Shown here: piece by piece, positions 8,523 through 14,856 of the stretch
Position numbering within the stretch: the stretch's first letter is position 1
Layout: each line of letters starts with the position of its first letter
From: Deltaproteobacteria bacterium UBA2409
GTDB lineage: Bacteria; Bdellovibrionota_C; UBA2361; DDRT01
Length of the DNA stretch: 37,981 nt
Direction of reading: 5' to 3'
Assembly (NCBI GenBank): GCA_002343185.1
Contig: DDRT01000008.1
Location: 674 to 38,654, forward strand
Position numbers and translations under genes: made by a program
The notes under the pieces: model-generated
Databases searched by the model: none
Told to the model about the DNA's origin: nothing
Seen by the model: only the letters and a program-made list of their open reading frames with translations

Positions 8523-8651
8523 ATGGAAAGATTTAGGGCAAACGAAGCAGTGTCTTTTACGGCGCGTTCTGGCTGCACCAAACCCGCGCTCACCCTGCTA
8601 TGCTCATACATTTTTGAGCCTTTCAATCTCAAAAATGATTCGCGCAGGGTT
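8523..8651 (+). repeat. Dispersed palindromic repeat family A, copy 2
   Basis: This 129-base element begins one base after the radical SAM stop codon, in the gene's orientation, and lies between convergent genes. It shares GATTTAGGGCAAACGAAGCA and the terminal CGCGCAGGGTT with copies 1 and 3. An inner hairpin at 8609-8637 has 10-base arms (CATTTTTGAG / CTCAAAAATG). Compared with copy 3, one base pair in this stem is changed on both sides. Confidence 0.92.
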
Positions 8652-8667
8652 GAACAGAGGCTCGATC

Positions 8668-9129
8668 TTAGCAGTTCTTTCTTGCTGCTTTCTTCTGAGA
8701 AAGATTTTTTAGTTGTTCTCTTACTGCCGCTGAGCTTGATACTTCACTAAGAGATGTCTTTGATGCCCAATCAAAAAATGTCTTTTTTAATCTGCTAAAA
8801 CTTGAATGCAGTGGGCATGGATTTTTAAGATTACAGCTGACCCATCCTGAGATGCAGTGATCGGGATCAATTGTGAATCCACTTGCTTCCAGTATCTGAC
8901 TGAAAGTAATTGTTGAAGGAGGTCTTGCCAGCTTAAATCCTCCGCCATGCCCCTTTTCCCCAACTAATAGCTTTGCACTTGTAAGCTTCTGAAGCACTTT
9001 TGAGATATAGCTCCTTGGAACCCCGGTTAATTGCGACAACTGGTCGGCATTGAGACTTGTCTCCCAAGGCATTAGAGCTATCTGAGCCATACACCTAAGG
9101 GCATACTCTTGCGTTTTAGGTAAAAACAT
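8668..9129 (-). CDS. Rrf2-family transcriptional regulator, NsrR/IscR-like with three cysteines
   Basis: The start at 9129 gives MFLPKTQEYALRCMAQIAL, the usual Rrf2 beginning; an upstream ATG at 9157-9159 would add ten atypical residues. The winged helix covers about residues 1-75 (LNADQLSQLTGVPRSYISKVLQKL, then a GGGFKLARP wing). The cluster-binding region has C-x6-C-x5-C in HCISGWVSCNLKNPCPLH, suggesting a [2Fe-2S] or [4Fe-4S] sensor. In this setting NO or Fe-S sensing is the natural inference; exact NsrR identity is not proven. A 14-base palindrome at 9185-9198 lies 56 bases upstream and could be an autoregulatory operator. Divergent from the nrd operon. Confidence 0.9.
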   Translation of the reverse strand: MFLPKTQEYALRCMAQIALMPWETSLNADQLSQLTGVPRSYISKVLQKLTSAKLLVGEKGHGGGFKLARPPSTITFSQILEASGFTIDPDHCISGWVSCNLKNPCPLHSSFSRLKKTFFDWASKTSLSEVSSSAAVREQLKNLSQKKAARKNC

Positions 9130-9184
9130 ACTGTTTCTGAATCTTATCACAGGATACATATAAGCTCTAAAGTCACTCTTTAAT

Positions 9185-9198
9185 AGATATTAATATCT
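9185..9198. promoter_or_regulatory. Perfect 14-base palindrome upstream of the Rrf2 gene
   Basis: AGATATTAATATCT is perfectly palindromic and follows the AGATA-N4-TATCT pattern also found before nirK (3523-3536). Its position between the Rrf2 gene and nrdD fits autoregulation by the Rrf2 protein. Another AGATATT half occurs at 9228-9234. Confidence 0.4.
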
Positions 9199-9250
9199 TT
9201 TGAATGATTATTTCAAATTATTAAATAAGATATTGATCAAAGTAAGTAGT

Positions 9251-9264
9251 CACTATATATAGTG
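9251..9264 (+). promoter_or_regulatory. NrdR box 1 upstream of nrdD
   Basis: CACTATATATAGTG is a palindrome matching the NrdR box consensus (acaCwAtATaTwGtgt). NrdR is the ATP-cone repressor of ribonucleotide reductase genes. The centre-to-centre distance to box 2 is 32 bases, about three helical turns, the usual paired arrangement. Confidence 0.9.
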
Positions 9265-9282
9265 TTTAAAGAGACTTATTAC

Positions 9283-9296
9283 CACTATATATAGTG
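9283..9296 (+). promoter_or_regulatory. NrdR box 2 upstream of nrdD
   Basis: This is an identical 14-base palindrome, ending 19 bases before the nrdD ATG. Together with box 1 it predicts NrdR repression of the anaerobic reductase operon; no nrdR gene is in the window. AGGAG at 9304-9308 is the nrdD Shine-Dalgarno. Confidence 0.9.
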
Positions 9297-9315
9297 TTTT
9301 CTCAGGAGAATTTAT

Positions 9316-11295
9316 ATGAAAACCCTACCGGATGCAGTAATCAAAAGAGATGGATCTAAAGATATTTTCAACGCTCAAAGGATATTTAGAGCGATTGAAA
9401 GAGCAGGAAAAGCCACTGGCGAATTTAAAATGGATAGAGCAGCGACTCTTACAGACCACGTCGTAGAGAAGGTATGTGCTCTAAATAGAATACCAACTGT
9501 TGAAGAGGTTCAAGACAACGTTGAGGCAGCTCTCTTTCAAGAAGGCCTTCATCAAACAGCAAGAGCCTACGCAGTTTATAGAGAACAGCATGCAAGACTA
9601 CGAGATAACAAAGCTACCTTTGTTGATGTAAGTGCCTCTGTTGATGAATATCTAAAACGAAAAGACTGGAGAGTTAATGCAAATGCAAATCAGGGATATA
9701 GTTTAGGTGGGCTTATATTAAATGTCGCAGGAAAGGTTACTGCAAACTACTGGCTAAGCCACGTTTATCCGCCAGAGATCGGGGCTGCGCATAGAGATGC
9801 TGATATTCATATACATGATCTAGATATGTTAAGTGGCTATTGCGCTGGCTGGTCCCTTAGAACATTTCTTGAAGAGGGTTTGAATGGAATAGAAGGTCGG
9901 GTCGAAGCAGGCCCCCCAAAGCATCTCTCTTCTGCAATCGGACAGATAGTAAATTTTTTAGGAACTCTGCAAAACGAGTGGGCTGGAGCACAGGCATTTT
10001 CTTCATTTGATACATATCTTGCTCCTTATGTTCGAAATGATGCCCTCGATTATAAATCAGTTAAGCAATTAATTCAGGAGTTAATTTATAATCTCAATGT
10101 TCCATCCAGATGGGGAACTCAAACTCCTTTTACAAATTTAACTTTTGACTGGATCTGCCCGGAAGACCTTCAAAAGCAAAAGCCAAAGATCGGGGGGATC
10201 GAGATGCCCTTTTATTACGGAGATCTTCAAACCGAAATGGATATGATTAACCGTGCATATATAGAGGTTATGACTGAAGGAGACAATAAAGGTCGTGTTT
10301 TCACCTTTCCGATCCCCACTTACAACATAACAGCAGATTTTCCCTGGGACTCAGAGAATGCTGATCTTCTGTTTAATATGACTGCAAAGTATGGGCTACC
10401 CTATTTTCAAAACTTTATAAATTCTGAGTTAAAGCCAAATATGATCCGCTCTATGTGCTGCAGACTTCAGCTCGATCTTCGTGAGCTTTTAAAAAGAGGG
10501 AATGGCCTTTTTGGCTCAGCCGAGCAAACAGGTTCAATCGGGGTAGTAACAATAAACTGTGCCAGACTTGGGTATCTATACAAAGGAGACTGGGATGGAT
10601 TACTTAGGCGCACAGCAGAGCTAATGGAGTTAGGGAAGAACAGCCTTGAGATAAAGAGAAAGGTTATTCAAAGATTAATGGATGATGGCCTATTCCCATA
10701 CACAAAAAGATATCTTGGAACATTAAGAAATCATTTCTCTACATTAGGGGTAAACGGCATTAATGAAATGCTGAAAAACTTCTCTGGGGAAGAAGTTTCA
10801 ACTCAAGAGGGCCATAAATTAGCAGTCCAATACCTAGACTTTATAAGATCTAAGATAGTTGAGTTCCAGGAAGAAACTGGTCATCTTTACAATCTCGAAG
10901 CTACACCTGCTGAAGGGACTACATACCGCTTTGCTAAGGAAGATAAAAAACGGTTCCCTGAAATCATTCAGGCAGGGACAGAGGAGAATCCATATTATAC
11001 AAACTCCTCTCAGCTTCCTGTTGGGTATACAGATGATCCTTTTGAGGCTCTTGAGAAACAAGATGAGCTTCAAAGAAAGTATACAGGTGGCACTGTGCTT
11101 CACCTTTATATGTCAGAGAAGATCTCCTCAGTTAGTGCATGCAAGAACCTTGTTAGAAGAGCTTTAGAGCGATTCAGCCTGCCATATATAACCATTACAC
11201 CAACATTTTCCATATGTCCTGTACATGGGTATCTGGCAGGAGAACATCAGTACTGTCCGCGCTGCGATGAGGAGATCATGAAGAAAGTTGCATAG
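9316..11295 (+). CDS. nrdD: Anaerobic (class III) ribonucleotide reductase large polypeptide, lacking the glycyl-radical tail
   Basis: NrdD reduces ribonucleotides without oxygen. The 659 residues contain an N-terminal ATP-cone (about 5-92), then the class III barrel (LGGLILNVAGKVTANYW, HIHDLDMLSGYCAGWSL, NVPSRWGTQTPFTN) and the SMCCRLQ block (379-385) holding the thiyl cysteine candidate. A zinc-site-like C-terminus follows (C634, H637, C647, C650 in CPVHGYLAGEHQYCPRC). The usual next element, the RVxGYxxP glycyl-radical loop, is not in this ORF: a TAG at 11293-11295 ends it at CDEEIMKKVA. The loop is encoded in the same frame by the ORF at 11305-11475. Strong Shine-Dalgarno AGGAG and two NrdR boxes upstream. 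All other core motifs look intact. Confidence 0.93.
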   Translation: MKTLPDAVIKRDGSKDIFNAQRIFRAIERAGKATGEFKMDRAATLTDHVVEKVCALNRIPTVEEVQDNVEAALFQEGLHQTARAYAVYREQHARLRDNKATFVDVSASVDEYLKRKDWRVNANANQGYSLGGLILNVAGKVTANYWLSHVYPPEIGAAHRDADIHIHDLDMLSGYCAGWSLRTFLEEGLNGIEGRVEAGPPKHLSSAIGQIVNFLGTLQNEWAGAQAFSSFDTYLAPYVRNDALDYKSVKQLIQELIYNLNVPSRWGTQTPFTNLTFDWICPEDLQKQKPKIGGIEMPFYYGDLQTEMDMINRAYIEVMTEGDNKGRVFTFPIPTYNITADFPWDSENADLLFNMTAKYGLPYFQNFINSELKPNMIRSMCCRLQLDLRELLKRGNGLFGSAEQTGSIGVVTINCARLGYLYKGDWDGLLRRTAELMELGKNSLEIKRKVIQRLMDDGLFPYTKRYLGTLRNHFSTLGVNGINEMLKNFSGEEVSTQEGHKLAVQYLDFIRSKIVEFQEETGHLYNLEATPAEGTTYRFAKEDKKRFPEIIQAGTEENPYYTNSSQLPVGYTDDPFEALEKQDELQRKYTGGTVLHLYMSEKISSVSACKNLVRRALERFSLPYITITPTFSICPVHGYLAGEHQYCPRCDEEIMKKVA

Positions 11296-11304
11296 GAGAG
11301 AAAT

Positions 11305-11475
11305 ATGAAGAAAGAAGAGAAACATCCAGTTTTAAAAAATGAAGATCGACAGAAATGTGAGATCTGGACAAGGGTGATGGGATACCATAGGCCTGTCTCA
11401 AGCTTTAATACAGGTAAAAAGGGAGAGTTCAAAGAACGCTTATACTTTGTAGAGGCACGAGCTAAAGTTGGCTGA
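11305..11475 (+). CDS. Stand-alone glycyl-radical domain of anaerobic ribonucleotide reductase (split NrdD tail), 56 aa
   Basis: This short ORF encodes the C-terminal glycyl-radical segment of NrdD: CEIWTRVMGYHRPVSSFN, followed by GKKGEFKERLYF. The radical-bearing residue should be G26 in RVMGYHRP. It lies in the same reading frame as nrdD and is separated only by TAG and three codons. The stop codon overlaps a good Shine-Dalgarno (TAGGAGAG) placed for the ATG at 11305, which argues for translation as its own coupled protein. It overlaps nrdG by 8 bases, so the three genes are tightly packed. Alternatives are a nonsense mutation, a base-call error, or readthrough of the TAG. Confidence 0.85.
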   Translation: MKKEEKHPVLKNEDRQKCEIWTRVMGYHRPVSSFNTGKKGEFKERLYFVEARAKVG

Positions 11476-12163
11476 GTTGAAAGTTGGAGGATTTACTCCT
11501 CTATCCATGAGCGATTATCCGGGGCATCTCTCAGCAGTGATATTCTGCCAGGGGTGTCCCTGGAGGTGCAGGTATTGTCATAATACTCACCTGATACCAA
11601 ATAAAAATTCGGGCGATATCTCATTTAACGATATACTATTGTTCTTAAATAAAAGACGTGGCCTCCTTGATGCCGTTGTTCTGAGCGGCGGCGAGCCAAC
11701 GATGCAAAATGAAATTGTTGATGCTGCAATCGGCATTAAATCACTTGGGTTTAAAGTGGCACTTCATACCTGTGGTCAGTACCCAAAAGTGCTGGAGAAA
11801 CTTCTTCCGTGCTTATCATGGATCGGCATGGATATTAAGGCTCCATTTCATAAATATCAAAGTGTTGTTCAACGAAAGGTGCTACCAGAACGAATCCTAG
11901 AAAGTATTAAATTAATCATAAACTCTAAGGTAGCCTACGAATTTAGAACTACAGTGCATAAAGATCTTTTATCAAAAGAAGATCTTTTTGAAATAGCCGG
12001 GCAACTAAACGAAATGGGTGCTAATGAGTATATACTTCAGGAGTTTCGAACTGAAGGGTGCACCGATCAGGAGCTTTGTAGCTCATACTCTGATCTGGCT
12101 CAGTATAATAAATCAAAGTACCGTGATCTTTTTAAATTGAGAGGCTTTTCAAATAACTTATAA
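11468..12163 (+). CDS. nrdG: Anaerobic ribonucleotide reductase activase NrdG (radical SAM)
   Basis: NrdG uses SAM and a [4Fe-4S] cluster to create the glycyl radical on NrdD, here presumably on the separate 56-residue subunit. The 231-residue protein has the cluster motif C30-x3-C34-x2-C37 (CPWRCRYCHN), preceded by the activase-type MSDYPGHLSAVIFCQGC. It also has VVLSGGEPTMQ (SAM-contacting GGE block) and WIGMDIKAPFHKY. The start is a TTG at 11468 overlapping the previous ORF; a second in-frame TTG at 11477 is possible. The length and pattern fit the one-subunit NrdG activases that carry the longer radical SAM core. Confidence 0.92.
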   Translation: MAELKVGGFTPLSMSDYPGHLSAVIFCQGCPWRCRYCHNTHLIPNKNSGDISFNDILLFLNKRRGLLDAVVLSGGEPTMQNEIVDAAIGIKSLGFKVALHTCGQYPKVLEKLLPCLSWIGMDIKAPFHKYQSVVQRKVLPERILESIKLIINSKVAYEFRTTVHKDLLSKEDLFEIAGQLNEMGANEYILQEFRTEGCTDQELCSSYSDLAQYNKSKYRDLFKLRGFSNNL

Positions 12164-12495
12164 AAGATTTCTATGAAACAAATTGCGCTAGCATAAATCC
12201 CGACAGCTAATCACTTTCAACAGAAACTATACTAAAATTGATGAGACTAGGAGATTTCTTGGTGTACGTCAGAAAGGAGCTATTTTAATTTGCGCCAAAC
12301 AAAGTAGATATTTTTACTAAAACTAAAGAGGTAAGTATTTCTAATGCATATCCAAATTAAAATATGATCAAAGTTAGAAAGTTAAATAAACCAATTGGGG
12401 ATCTGTTAAAAAGCAGCAAAACAACCACAAGACTTAATTGATCTGAAAAATCTTAGGCGAACTATAAGACTTCAAAAAAATAAAGCAGAACAAAG
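12164..12495. other. 332-base gap between convergent nrdG and ctaA
   Basis: I see no gene with a Shine-Dalgarno and no clear terminator hairpin with a T-run. The sequence is AT-rich, and the only ORFs are under about 25 codons. It could be a decayed remnant, but nothing in it is recognisable. Confidence 0.4.
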
Positions 12496-13548
12496 TCAGC
12501 TAATCTTTCTAATTTTACTTACTGCCCAAAATAAAGCGGTGAACAAAACTACTACAATCGCTCCCATTCCTTGATGAGTAACTCCTAAAACAATATTTAC
12601 CCCAGTAAGTAGAGTTGCTACCCCTAGGGAAAATTGCACTAAAATTGAGGCAGAAAATAGTAGAATTAAAACCTTGATAAATCTTGGTGAGTCGGTTCTT
12701 AGGTAATACCAGCAAAAAGCAACTAATAGCAGTAACCATCCGAATATACGGTGAATAAACTGAACAGTAATTGGATTGGAAGTTAAATTTTTAAGAACCC
12801 CATCAAATATAAAAAGATCTGGTGGAATTAAAAAACCACTCATGAGGGGAAAAGAATTGTATATATATCCAGCTTTTAGTCCTGCTGTAAACGCGCCCCA
12901 TAAAAATTGAAAAATTAAAACTATAAAGGTAAAAATTCCAAAGTAAAAAAGTTGATATGCTTTTCTTAAAGAGATCTCGCTTTTTAAGCTTTCAATCTTT
13001 TCTCTAAAAAGTAGCTCAAAAATATGCCACACAATTATGGATAGTAAAATTAGAGCTAAGCTTAAATGAGCTCCAAGTCTTAAGTGGCTAACTCTAGGAA
13101 TATCCACAAGACCGCTTTTCACCATATACCAGCCCATAAACCCTTGAACCCCGCATAAAAGAACAAGTAAAGAGTATTTTAGTATCTCAGCTCTTGAGAG
13201 CCATCTAGAAAATACTAATAAAGGTAGTAAGAGTGCTATTCCAACAAGCCTCCCCATTATTCTGTGTAAATATTCCCAGAAGAAAATAAATTTAAAATAA
13301 TCAAGGCTCATCCCCTTATTCTGAAGTTCATACTGAGGACTTTCCCGGTACTGATCAAAAAGCCCTAACCAATCTTCTTCTGAAAGTGGTGGCAATATTC
13401 CTGCAACAGGCTGCCATTCTACGATTGAAAGCCCTGAGCCAGTAAGACGTGTTATTCCCCCAACAACTACAGTCATAAAGACTAAGAAAGCACATATAGA
13501 GAGCCAGAATATTTTTAATTTTTTCTTAAGTGCTTGATTGTTCGACAC
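12496..13548 (-). CDS. ctaA: Heme A synthase CtaA/COX15
   Basis: This enzyme converts heme O to heme A in the membrane. The 350-residue protein has about eight helices and the COX15 signature GGITRLTGSGLSIVEWQPVAG (split: GGITRLTGSG at 30-39, SIVEWQP at 41-47). Heme-ligand histidines are seen at H95 (EYLHR), H161 (LGAHLS), H266 (IHRIFG) and H325 (THQGMG). The long version with WEYLHRIMGR is the proteobacterial/mitochondrial type. Its 5' end overlaps the heme-copper-like paralog by 23 bases, so it is the last gene of the norY-like operon. It implies that at least one oxidase or reductase of this cell uses heme A. No CtaB is in the window. Confidence 0.95.
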   Translation of the reverse strand: MSNNQALKKKLKIFWLSICAFLVFMTVVVGGITRLTGSGLSIVEWQPVAGILPPLSEEDWLGLFDQYRESPQYELQNKGMSLDYFKFIFFWEYLHRIMGRLVGIALLLPLLVFSRWLSRAEILKYSLLVLLCGVQGFMGWYMVKSGLVDIPRVSHLRLGAHLSLALILLSIIVWHIFELLFREKIESLKSEISLRKAYQLFYFGIFTFIVLIFQFLWGAFTAGLKAGYIYNSFPLMSGFLIPPDLFIFDGVLKNLTSNPITVQFIHRIFGWLLLLVAFCWYYLRTDSPRFIKVLILLFSASILVQFSLGVATLLTGVNIVLGVTHQGMGAIVVVLFTALFWAVSKIRKIS

Positions 13549-14845
13549 ACCTACTAACCTTTAATAATTTTAAAAATGAGAGGAAAAACAAAAATCCTCC
13601 GATAAATGCAATAGTGCCTCCAATACCCAGAATAGCAAAGCTAAGCTTCTGTGCGCTCGTTTCTATTATCAACCCAGAGCCGTAAGTTTTGCGCTCTACT
13701 CCGAAGTATCCAGCTGCAAACATACCTCCAGCAAAAAGAATCTGCCCAGGTACATAAACAATTATCGCTTTTCGTAATAAACTAAAAACTTTATTAGCTT
13801 TATTATTATCAATTAGCAAAGCTAAGCTTAGTCCCATAAATGCAACTGTTATTCCTCCAATGCTGGCATGATAGTGGCCTGGAATTCTCAGATCGGAACC
13901 TTCGATAAAAGCTCCAAAAATCATACCTACAACAATCAATGCGATACTTCCAATTAGAGCACTTTTCCCAGCAATGAAATTATTTTGATTCTTTGCTCCA
14001 ATTAATTTTGAAAAATCATAAAGAAAAAACAATAAGTAAATTATAATACCCGGAAATATCCCCCACCTCATTAACCATGTGAATCCTAATCGATACTCAC
14101 TACTCTCAATTGGGTTGAAAAGTATTCCCGGTAAAAATATTACTGGCCATAAAAATCCACATAGAACAACAAAAAAATTCCTCACATTAAGCCCTGGTGA
14201 ACCCAACTGCTGAAGCAGTAACTGCCAGGCTATAACAAGATAGATTGCTGAACTATGTTGAAAAAGATGTCCCCCTCCCCACATTAATAACTCAAAGTAC
14301 TCACTATCCTTAGGGGTCCTAAGGTAAGCATCAACTAATGTAAAAATCCCTAATATGAAATAGAGATTTGCGGAAAGAAGAGCGGGGCGCAGAGAAAGTA
14401 ATTCACCCTGAGGTCTGAAAATTAGGTTAAAACTTACCTGAATAATACCAAGCGTGAGCCCAGTTAAAACTAAGAATAACCCAAAATAAAAGTATCGATG
14501 AGTGATTACTGGAATATAATTAGCCAAGATAATCTCAACTCCTGGGTTAGGTAATCCTGAGAACATAAATACTATTCCTAGAATGCATAGAATAGGTCCA
14601 ATTGCTTCTGTGATACTTTTTTGTGAACCTTTGCACATTAGTCCTATAGGTATTGCTGTATGCCAAATTATAGTGGCTAGAATTACATGAATAACCAATG
14701 ACCATCTTATCCATTTAACGCCTGGCAGCATCTCTTTAATAAATGGGATTTTTCCGAGCAGCATCGGTGATGTTAGAAACCCGCTTAATAGTAAACAACT
14801 AACACCAAAGTATACCCATAATTTTTGAGCATTAGGCAGTTTCAT
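13526..14845 (-). CDS. Divergent heme-copper oxidase subunit I-like protein lacking the His-His CuB pair
   Basis: The 439 residues form about 12 membrane helices. The helix-X signature of heme-copper enzymes is present as RIPGHYHASIGG (H324 and H326, normally high- and low-spin heme ligands), and a helix-VI-like block ELLMWGGGHLFQH has H193 and H197. Further candidate ligands are H53, H62 and H116. I cannot find the helix-VII His-His pair that binds CuB: the corresponding stretch reads GFTWLMRWGIFPG. Related proteins are often labelled cbb3-type subunit I-like, but catalysis at a normal heme-CuB centre seems unlikely. It lies 11 bases from the cytochrome b fusion gene and overlaps ctaA. It might be a structural or heme-carrying partner of the NorSY-like enzyme. 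Confidence 0.75.
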   Translation of the reverse strand: MKLPNAQKLWVYFGVSCLLLSGFLTSPMLLGKIPFIKEMLPGVKWIRWSLVIHVILATIIWHTAIPIGLMCKGSQKSITEAIGPILCILGIVFMFSGLPNPGVEIILANYIPVITHRYFYFGLFLVLTGLTLGIIQVSFNLIFRPQGELLSLRPALLSANLYFILGIFTLVDAYLRTPKDSEYFELLMWGGGHLFQHSSAIYLVIAWQLLLQQLGSPGLNVRNFFVVLCGFLWPVIFLPGILFNPIESSEYRLGFTWLMRWGIFPGIIIYLLFFLYDFSKLIGAKNQNNFIAGKSALIGSIALIVVGMIFGAFIEGSDLRIPGHYHASIGGITVAFMGLSLALLIDNNKANKVFSLLRKAIIVYVPGQILFAGGMFAAGYFGVERKTYGSGLIIETSAQKLSFAILGIGGTIAFIGGFLFFLSFLKLLKVSRCVEQSST

Positions 14846-14856
14846 CTTACCATCCT

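Noticed and set aside
8514..8750. 78-codon plus-strand ORF starting near the radical SAM stop
   Set aside because: It is made of repeat family A (same ERFRANEA translation as the tail at 30157) and then runs antisense into the Rrf2 gene. It has no Shine-Dalgarno of its own.
9233..9240. FNR-type site from TTGATCAA upstream of nrdD
   Set aside because: The two halves touch without the four-base spacer of an FNR box; the NrdR boxes explain the regulation better.
11293..11295. Pyrrolysine or general TAG recoding in nrdD
   Set aside because: TAG ends several ordinary genes here (radical SAM, sco, the DUF3617-like gene), there is no sign of a recoding hairpin, and a good Shine-Dalgarno overlaps this TAG.
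12164..12495. Decayed gene or antitoxin-like fragment between nrdG and ctaA
   Set aside because: Only very short ORFs, none with a Shine-Dalgarno and family motif together; any resemblance was too weak to call.
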